A DNA stretch of 27,395 nt. Origin: Alitiscatomonas aceti. GTDB taxonomy: Bacteria; Bacillota; Clostridia; Lachnospirales; Lachnospiraceae. The notes beneath the pieces were generated by a model, which did no database searches, was not told where the DNA came from, and was given only the letters and a program-made list of their open reading frames with translations. The stretch is from contig NZ_JAOQJF010000037.1 of the NCBI RefSeq assembly GCF_025567195.1, positions 1-27,395 of the forward strand. Direction: 5' to 3'. Position 1 is the stretch's first letter. Every line of letters begins with the position of its first letter. Below are positions 22,490-27,395 of the stretch, in pieces. Both the position numbers and the translations under genes were made by a program.

Positions 22490-23482
22490 CTACGCAAATA
22501 CCGGTGACATCCCAGGTTCAAAATCCAGCTCCTCTGCCTGTTCTACTGCTTTTTCCAGTCTTTGGGCCTCCCTATCAAATCGGTAAACAAAATTCCCCAG
22601 CCTTTCCTGTGGATTCACGGCTTCCGCATTTACTGCCTCTACCATCGCATTCAATTCTCTTACGCTCATATTCTCTGTTTCTTTTAGAATAATCGTTTCA
22701 TGAATCGATGACGGAATCACGATTAAATCTGATCCCAGCTTTTCTGCAATAAGAGACATTACTTCTTCATCACACATATAAACCGCCCCATTGACCTGAT
22801 TTGAATTCGTCAGAACATACATCATTGCATTGGGATCCACATCCTCTAAATGTTCCAAACTACCGGCCTTGACATCTCCCGGTTCGTCAAAATACATTTT
22901 TGCCAGCATATCCTGTAAATCCAAAAAACAAGGAGGATTGCTCTGCTTCATGTTTTCCCAGGCATCCTGCTTTAATTGCTCCTCGCTGACTCCCAGCCAC
23001 TTCAGCCTGTCATAATTGATAATGGCACTTCCGTCCTTTTCTCCGTCCACCAACACATGAAATCCATAAACCAGTGCCAGATCCTCACGTATTTCATGAG
23101 GACAATCTGCAAGAAAATCAACATTTTCCTGTGCATTTCGGACATAGACGGTCAGCCCCTTCTTTATGGTTTCATAATCCCATTCTTTACTGGAAATGCC
23201 ATCTATGGTTATTGCCGTTTCCTGACACTTCTGATAATCCCGAGCGATGTTCTGCCACACATCTTCAAGCTTCTTTCCGTTCTCAAGCTCCTGATAATAG
23301 GATTCCAGATATAAAAGCGGGACGGAGGTGTAGCTTGGGCTACCTGACAGATATACTCCCTGTAATTTGATGTTGTTATTTTTTAAAACCTCTCTGATTT
23401 CCACTTTTCTCTCCTGAAAAGATTCCGGAAAAAATCGTTTTAAATTCTTTTCTGTTAACTGTAAAAACTCCTCATAGGTCAT
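22490..23482 (-). CDS. DUF5688 family protein
   Basis: The 330-residue protein shows the DUF5688 pattern: MMYVLTNSNQVNGAVYM, then a segment with DLIVIPSSIHETIILKETE and SVRELNAMVEAVNAEAVNPQ (about 224-305). The front half matches the same family's start, VEIREVLKNNNIKLQGVYLS with YLESYYQELENG. DUF5688 proteins are widespread cargo of Lachnospiraceae conjugative elements and have no known activity. No signal peptide or membrane helix is seen. Dam follows after 50 bases. Confidence 0.85.
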   Translation of the reverse strand: MTYEEFLQLTEKNLKRFFPESFQERKVEIREVLKNNNIKLQGVYLSGSPSYTSVPLLYLESYYQELENGKKLEDVWQNIARDYQKCQETAITIDGISSKEWDYETIKKGLTVYVRNAQENVDFLADCPHEIREDLALVYGFHVLVDGEKDGSAIINYDRLKWLGVSEEQLKQDAWENMKQSNPPCFLDLQDMLAKMYFDEPGDVKAGSLEHLEDVDPNAMMYVLTNSNQVNGAVYMCDEEVMSLIAEKLGSDLIVIPSSIHETIILKETENMSVRELNAMVEAVNAEAVNPQERLGNFVYRFDREAQRLEKAVEQAEELDFEPGMSPVFA

Positions 23483-23553
23483 TTTCTACTCTCCTTCGCA
23501 CTCATTCTTATTAATTTCCACCACTCGATTACAACACAATTCCAGCTCTTTCC

Positions 23554-25227
23554 TTACTGCATTTTCATTCCCTGCTCTGTGTTCTGCTGTGCCTGTATTA
23601 GAAAATCTTCATTGCGGGTAATCATTCCATAGGCTGTCTGCACACTTTCCAACAGCCCAAGCTGACGTTCCCCATATCCCTGAAAATCAAATGTAGCAAA
23701 TGCTGGATCATCAATATTAATCTCCAATTCACGAAACAGATACCTTGTATACGCAGCCATGGAATACATCTGTGGATCATAGGAATAACAATCCAGATTT
23801 TCCGCAATGTGAAGAGCCTGTTCTAGGCTATCGCATTGCTCTAGCTCCAAAGCTGCCTCGAATTTGCAAAGCGTTCTATCATCAGTAAATTCCTGAATCC
23901 GTCTTGCCAGTTCATTCAGCGTCTCAATGTCATCTGTCTGCTTAACGGATAATCCTTGCACTGTGCTGATGCTCTCCGCAATGATACAGTCATCAAAAGT
24001 TCTCTCATTTAATCTGTTCAGCACCCACTGAAATCCCAAATCTGTAGTTGGAAGCTCCAGCCAGGTTCCCTGTTCTTCCGGATATTGAGATCCGACCAGA
24101 CGAAGAGAAAAAATCCCTCCAGCCACTCCGTCAATATCGGGAAGGTGAATTCCATCATAAATATCTTGATAGGAAAGAGCATTCTCAAATACATAACCTT
24201 TTGAGGTAAATATGCCCATTTCCTCCTTACGCTGATCCATCCCCACTCTTTGCGGATCCAGTAATTTTCTTACATCCACTTCAAAAATATGGATCCAGTC
24301 CAATCTATCTTCTTCTAAGCAGAATTCTCCCAACATCCTGTCATTTATAATACCAGGGCGGAATTCAAAGCACTTCAGGTTATAACAAAGATTGAGTAAA
24401 TCTTTTATCCCAACTGGAGCATCCGTATTTTTTTCCTGACGCATCTGAATGGCTGCTTCATAAGTTTCCAGCTGAATGGAATCCATATGGGCAACCAGAC
24501 AGGCTAATACATTGACTTCTTCCAAAGTAACAGCTTTTGCCTTTTCCAATACACTTGTAAGAAAAGATGGCCATTCCCCCAGAAGTTCAATCTGGTAAGG
24601 CTCATTTTCATGAATAAAGGCTCTCATCTTTGCATCCTTCAAAAAAGCGGGTTCTGCTGGAAGCCTCACCTTCGCCCCTTGATAACTCCGCTCTAGGAAA
24701 TATGCTTCTGAATAAATGGCAACATCCAGGGCCGGTTTTAATGTATGCGCCGTCCCTTTCAAAACCTCTTCCGGACATACAAAGTAGTCCAGTCCCTCAT
24801 TTCCAAGAAAAACCGTAAGTTCTCCATCTGGTACCAGGATCCTTGTCTCTTGCATTTCTCTGATAAAGCCTCCAGCAGCAATCATCTCCCATGTTTCTGC
24901 TAAACTCTGAACCTCCTCATGTGTCAGTTTATCCTGTGAGTCTGCCTGCAGTACACTCCATAATCTTCCCCCATAAGCTTCCAGATCCAGTGACAGGCTA
25001 ACCGGCTTATGCAGCCTTATTTCATTATTAAAGTATGTCATCAATTTCTGATTTCTTTTTCCCAACAATCCTACATCTTCCATATGGTCGCGTATAAAAG
25101 ACGAATAGTTTTCCATCTCATAAGCGGTCAGATGAGTACCTTCCTCTGTACTATTCAGAGAATATATCTCTCCTTCTATGGGACTGAACAATCGAAGGGT
25201 ATAAAATTCTCCATCATAATGCTCCAA
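23554..25227 (-). CDS. ArdA-like antirestriction protein with an extra N-terminal domain
   Basis: The 557-residue acidic protein has a C-terminal half like the ArdA-type proteins of Tn1549-like elements: DLLNLCYNLKCFEFRPGI (near 270), LLDPQRVGMDQRKEEMGIFT, a WLELPTTDLGFQWVLNRL segment, and EQALHIAENLDCYSYDP near 475. ArdA-type proteins mimic DNA and inhibit type I restriction enzymes. The first 170 residues form a different domain, paralogous to the protein encoded at 25214-25777. The TTG at 25227 has GGAGG eight bases upstream; the earlier TTG at 25233 is too close to the site. The start overlaps the upstream gene by 14 bases. Confidence 0.75.
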   Translation of the reverse strand: MEHYDGEFYTLRLFSPIEGEIYSLNSTEEGTHLTAYEMENYSSFIRDHMEDVGLLGKRNQKLMTYFNNEIRLHKPVSLSLDLEAYGGRLWSVLQADSQDKLTHEEVQSLAETWEMIAAGGFIREMQETRILVPDGELTVFLGNEGLDYFVCPEEVLKGTAHTLKPALDVAIYSEAYFLERSYQGAKVRLPAEPAFLKDAKMRAFIHENEPYQIELLGEWPSFLTSVLEKAKAVTLEEVNVLACLVAHMDSIQLETYEAAIQMRQEKNTDAPVGIKDLLNLCYNLKCFEFRPGIINDRMLGEFCLEEDRLDWIHIFEVDVRKLLDPQRVGMDQRKEEMGIFTSKGYVFENALSYQDIYDGIHLPDIDGVAGGIFSLRLVGSQYPEEQGTWLELPTTDLGFQWVLNRLNERTFDDCIIAESISTVQGLSVKQTDDIETLNELARRIQEFTDDRTLCKFEAALELEQCDSLEQALHIAENLDCYSYDPQMYSMAAYTRYLFRELEINIDDPAFATFDFQGYGERQLGLLESVQTAYGMITRNEDFLIQAQQNTEQGMKMQ

Positions 25228-25777
25228 AAACAATCCCTCCTTTCTGAACGACTGGTTCCTGCTCTTCTCCTTTCAAACCTTCTTCTGTGGTCAGAAAGAA
25301 TTCATCTCCACTGTTCCAAAAGCTGACATACAGTTCTCCCTCTGGAATTTTGATTCCCCGCTGTTCAAAGCCTTCTCCCCACCCATCACTTTCCTGACCT
25401 TCCCAGTACTCCTTTACTGCTTCAATCTCCCTTTCAGAAAGCTGGTTAAGACTTTCTACTTCCAGAACTCCCCATAGTTCCCCCCGCCAGACTTCCACGG
25501 TAGGCTTCATACTGTAAATTTTCTCTTCTAACTTTGGATCATCCAGATAGACCGCCAGCCCCCTATCTCCTTCTTCCTCAAGATTTTCCTCTGCAATCCG
25601 TTTCAGGATCTCCGTCTCATAGCTGCACAACTCAGCTGGAAATACCTCCTCGCCGTATTCCTCCAAGTTTCCCCAGTCATCTTTTGCATACATGGTAGCT
25701 ATCAGAGGACTGAAAAACCGAAGTACAGAACGCTCCGTTGTTTTTTCACTGATGCTGTCCGATTTTACTCCTGTCAA
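25214..25777 (-). CDS. Paralogue of the N-terminal domain of the following ArdA-like protein
   Basis: The 187-residue protein shares LRFFSP.IA and the end region (ELWGVLEVESLNQLSEREIE, then IPEGELYV, F..T.EEGLKG) with the first 170 residues of the ArdA-like protein, where the same spots read LRLFSPI, LWSVLQADSQDKLTHEEV, VPDGELTV and EEVLKG. It is very acidic, as DNA mimic proteins are. The TTG at 25777 has AGGAGG nine bases upstream; an ATG at 25813 is possible but lacks a site. It overlaps both neighbours. The biochemical role is unknown. Confidence 0.65.
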   Translation of the reverse strand: MTGVKSDSISEKTTERSVLRFFSPLIATMYAKDDWGNLEEYGEEVFPAELCSYETEILKRIAEENLEEEGDRGLAVYLDDPKLEEKIYSMKPTVEVWRGELWGVLEVESLNQLSEREIEAVKEYWEGQESDGWGEGFEQRGIKIPEGELYVSFWNSGDEFFLTTEEGLKGEEQEPVVQKGGIVFGAL

Positions 25778-26402
25778 TACTTCTTTCCTCCTCTCGTAAA
25801 ACTCTGCTTCCATGCCTGCGAATCACACAGGCCGTCATAATCCATTCAAATGCCCGGTCGCTCACCAGCTCTGGATCTGTAAGTTCTGATAAACGAATAT
25901 GACTGCTTCCCTGATACAGATCCCTTGCCATATGAAACAAAACGTAGCCATCCAAATCAACACCATGGATATGGATTTTGGAAAAATGAATCCCCTCCTG
26001 GTCAATTGCCTCTAAAGCTCTGCTACACAAAAATCGATCTGCGGAAAGAAGATAGACCGCAGAACAGGTCGCTGCTTCTTCAATGGCTCTGTTACACTTC
26101 TCTCCCATAGCCAAAAACCGTTCTCTATGACCATTTTGAAAAAAGCACGGATTTCTTCTCCCTGTCAGACGGCACACGCGGCTTACAAAGGTGCTGACAG
26201 CCACTTCCTCTGCCAACACCTCCAGAAGCTCATAAAACGGGACACAATCGGTAACACGGCGTTCACACGGGCTTCTCTGATTTTCCAGACAACCAGAAAG
26301 GTGACTGATAACCATTCCGCTCCTTCTTGGACGAAATCCTGGTATATGCTGCATTTCCTTTTCCAGTCCAGCATAACGTGTATCACTCATAAATCGAATC
26401 AT
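25746..26402 (-). CDS. Hypothetical protein with a Cys-rich middle
   Basis: I do not recognise the family of this 218-residue protein. It starts MIRFMSDTRYAGLEKEM and has several Cys (positions near 38, 46, 53, 77, 86, 103, 113) and an LLSADRFLCSRALEAIDQEG segment that is probably helical, followed by IHGVDLDGYVLFHMARDLYQ. There is no membrane helix. The ATG at 26402 has GGAGG nine bases upstream. It overlaps the next gene by 32 bases. It is the first of the run of acidic, antirestriction-like genes. Confidence 0.5.
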   Translation of the reverse strand: MIRFMSDTRYAGLEKEMQHIPGFRPRRSGMVISHLSGCLENQRSPCERRVTDCVPFYELLEVLAEEVAVSTFVSRVCRLTGRRNPCFFQNGHRERFLAMGEKCNRAIEEAATCSAVYLLSADRFLCSRALEAIDQEGIHFSKIHIHGVDLDGYVLFHMARDLYQGSSHIRLSELTDPELVSDRAFEWIMTACVIRRHGSRVLREEERSIDRSKIGQHQ

Positions 26403-26434
26403 TGTTTCCTACCTCCTCAATATCTCAATTTCTT

Positions 26435-26710
26435 CTACCCTAATGTCATTCCTCCATATCCTTGTTCTTTTGATTCTGATAATGTTTCAACCGCCTCCTC
26501 CCTTGTACGAAACATTCTCCACGGTGAAACTCGATGATAAAGTCCAGTATGACTTCGTACTCCAAAATACCTCCCGTCATAACTCTCTACCGTATATTCG
26601 CAGGTACTTTTTTTTGTTTTGTTTGTGATCATCACACAGGTATCTCCCTTATTCCATCCATAAGGAAAGCCTGAATCTTCTTTTAGCTTTTTTTCATCCA
26701 TTTTCTTCAA
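26435..26710 (-). CDS. Small hypothetical protein
   Basis: A 91-residue protein, beta-rich in the middle (DTCVMITNKTKKSTCEYTVE, YDGRYFGVRSHTGLYH), without a signal peptide or membrane helix, and not recognised. The TTG at 26710 has GGGGAG eight bases upstream; an ATG three codons later (26701) is an alternative start. It is the first gene after the terminator at 26748-26788. Confidence 0.5.
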   Translation of the reverse strand: MKKMDEKKLKEDSGFPYGWNKGDTCVMITNKTKKSTCEYTVESYDGRYFGVRSHTGLYHRVSPWRMFRTREEAVETLSESKEQGYGGMTLG

Positions 26711-26747
26711 TTACCACACTCCCCTTTTCTTTGAACTTTTTAACGCC

Positions 26748-26788
26748 AAAAAGCCAACCATGTTCTAGTAAATAAAACATGATTGGCT
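26748..26788 (-). terminator. Rho-independent terminator or attenuator
   Basis: On the minus strand, AGCCAATCATGTT pairs with AACATGGTTGGCT (12 of 13 bases; one G-T-type mismatch) around an 11-base loop, then TTTTTGG follows. It lies about 80 bases after the stop of the gene at 26870 and 38 bases before the next start. The 160-base interval 26711-26869 holds this element and no further gene. I see no strong promoter after it, so it could end the short pilin transcript or attenuate reading into the accessory genes. Confidence 0.65.
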
Positions 26789-26869
26789 CACCTGCTTCTA
26801 AATATATAAATACCAGTTATCCCCTTAAATCTTTTTCTCCTTATGATTTATCCACAAGGTTGTCCAGAC

Positions 26870-27148
26870 TTACCTTTTAAGATCACACCTAAAGCGACAA
26901 TACGAGTACAGATTCCAGATGTTGGCTAATATTGGATATTCTTTTCGATACTTGAACTTTGTTCTATACCTTATATTTTGTCTGGTGCACCAGCAATGAA
27001 TATCCTTCATCATCATCGAATCTCCCATACCTATACGCTCGCCTAATATATTAATCTTATACTCATCCATCTCTGTTTTCGCAAATAAATAGAACCATAC
27101 ATTATAATATCTGATTCTATACACCTTGCAATCATCACTGTACTTCAT
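26870..27148 (-). CDS. Small hypothetical protein, Tyr/Cys-rich
   Basis: A 92-residue protein, rich in Tyr, Arg, Lys and Cys (KVYRIRYYNVWFYLF near the start, YSYCRFRCDLKR at the end), with no family recognised. The ATG at 27148 has AGGAG five bases upstream and overlaps the stop of the pilin-like gene (ATGA). The surrounding DNA is noticeably AT-rich compared with the rest of the window, suggesting a different origin. Confidence 0.4.
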   Translation of the reverse strand: MKYSDDCKVYRIRYYNVWFYLFAKTEMDEYKINILGERIGMGDSMMMKDIHCWCTRQNIRYRTKFKYRKEYPILANIWNLYSYCRFRCDLKR

Positions 27149-27306
27149 ACACACTCCTGTTTATACTGTTTCTCTATTTCCACTATTTCCACTGTATCTA
27201 CATAATATATAGCGTGAATTAGGGGGGTAAATATTCCCACCAGGATCAGCACCACCTCGATCACGCCAACACCGTCTTCTTCCTTTAAAAACTCCATGAT
27301 CCTCAT
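27145..27306 (-). CDS. Flp1-type pilin with a non-standard C-terminus
   Basis: This 53-residue frame reads MRIMEFLKEEDGVGVIEVVL and continues ILVGIFTPLIHAIYY. DG/VGVIE is the classic Flp prepilin site, with Glu at +5. The hydrophobic helix should run on with residues like VLIGLVIIF and end in a basic tail. Instead, after ILVG it changes to IFTPLIHAIYYVDTVEIVEI, suggesting a frameshift or recombination near 27232. The ATG at 27306 has AGGAGG six bases upstream. It is distant (8 kb) from the Tad genes but would be a substrate of the same peptidase. Confidence 0.55.
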   Translation of the reverse strand: MRIMEFLKEEDGVGVIEVVLILVGIFTPLIHAIYYVDTVEIVEIEKQYKQECV

Positions 27307-27323
27307 ACGGTCCCTCCTCGTAT

Positions 27324-27371
27324 AATAAGTTTGTAAGCAAGAAAACAGCTTACAGACTTATTCTTTTTTTT
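27324..27371 (+). terminator. Long hairpin followed by eight T on the plus strand
   Basis: AATAAGTTTGTAAGC (27324-27338) and GCTTACAGACTTATT (27348-27362) form a 15-base stem with one mismatch around a 9-base loop. On the plus strand CTTTTTTTT follows, the arrangement of a rho-independent terminator for rightward transcription. On the minus strand the hairpin lies in the 5' leader of the pilin-like gene, directly before its ribosome binding site. It may block antisense transcription or act as a leader hairpin. Confidence 0.55.
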
Positions 27372-27395
27372 GGTATAAATGGTAAGGATTTCTAC

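Noticed and set aside
26790..26869. Possible promoter with a TATATA box before the accessory genes
   Set aside because: No matching -35 box at the right distance, and the terminator at 26748-26788 would lie downstream of it.
26862..27232. Possible small mobile element inserted in the Flp1 pilin gene, since bases 26838-26867 could encode a pilin-like tail (SLDNLVDKS)
   Set aside because: No inverted ends, no target repeat and no recognisable transposase or intron structure; the tail match is too short. Kept only as the broken-pilin observation.
1..27395. CRISPR array, tRNA, rRNA, origin of transfer or integrase
   Set aside because: No regularly spaced repeats, no tRNA-like cloverleaf, and no relaxase, coupling protein or recombinase frames were seen in the window.

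Overview
The window looks like part of an integrative and conjugative element (or a large conjugative plasmid) from a Gram-positive gut Clostridium relative, probably Lachnospiraceae. The reasons are strong AGGAGG ribosome binding sites, many TTG starts, and protein families typical of Tn1549/CTn-like elements (CD1108-, VirB4-, PrgI-, TrbL-, DUF5688-, DUF4320-, DUF6133- and DUF6550-type, SpoVG, YodL, ArdA-like). I identified these families by reading the translations; no search was run. Every credible gene lies on the minus strand, so transcription runs from right to left, and many neighbours overlap by ATGA.

In transcription order, the right end (27306-25214) holds a small Flp1-type pilin with an odd C-terminus, three unknown small genes, and a gene paralogous to the front part of the next one. 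Positions 25227-19371 are the accessory and regulatory block: an ArdA-like antirestriction protein, a DUF5688 protein, a Dam-type adenine methylase whose only well-placed start codon is ATC, two AbrB-like proteins, an unknown protein, a YodL-domain protein and SpoVG. Positions 19322-11670 are a compact Tad pilus locus: a DUF6133 pilin-like protein, a prepilin peptidase, a 27-residue membrane peptide, CpaB, TadZ, TadA, TadB, TadC, a DUF4320 pilin-like protein, a TadE-like protein and a DUF6550 protein, closed by a rho-independent terminator.

After that terminator come a large secreted protein with a tryptophan-rich segment (11573-9870) and the type IV secretion core: a small VirB2-like two-helix protein, a DUF4259-like protein, a TrbL/VirB6 channel protein, a DUF4406-like protein, a C5 cytosine methylase, a tandem ribbon-helix-helix protein, a PrgI-like protein, and a VirB4 ATPase preceded by a separate VirB4 N-terminal-like protein. 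An amidoligase/gamma-glutamylcyclotransferase pair follows. The last gene, the start of a CD1108-type cell wall hydrolase, is cut off by an IS3-family element that fills the left 112 bases.

The layout suggests that the element encodes both a DNA transfer channel (VirB4, VirB6, PrgI, VirB2-like) and a Tad pilus that could make contact with recipient cells. Dam, Dcm and ArdA-like proteins would protect incoming DNA from restriction. The relaxase, the coupling protein, the integrase and oriT are not in the window. The hydrolase is disrupted, so this copy may transfer poorly unless another hydrolase substitutes. The most interesting points are the combined Tad/T4SS layout, the amidoligase cassette, a possible overprinted gene inside dcm, and the ATC start of dam. 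There is no gene-free stretch longer than about 160 bases.
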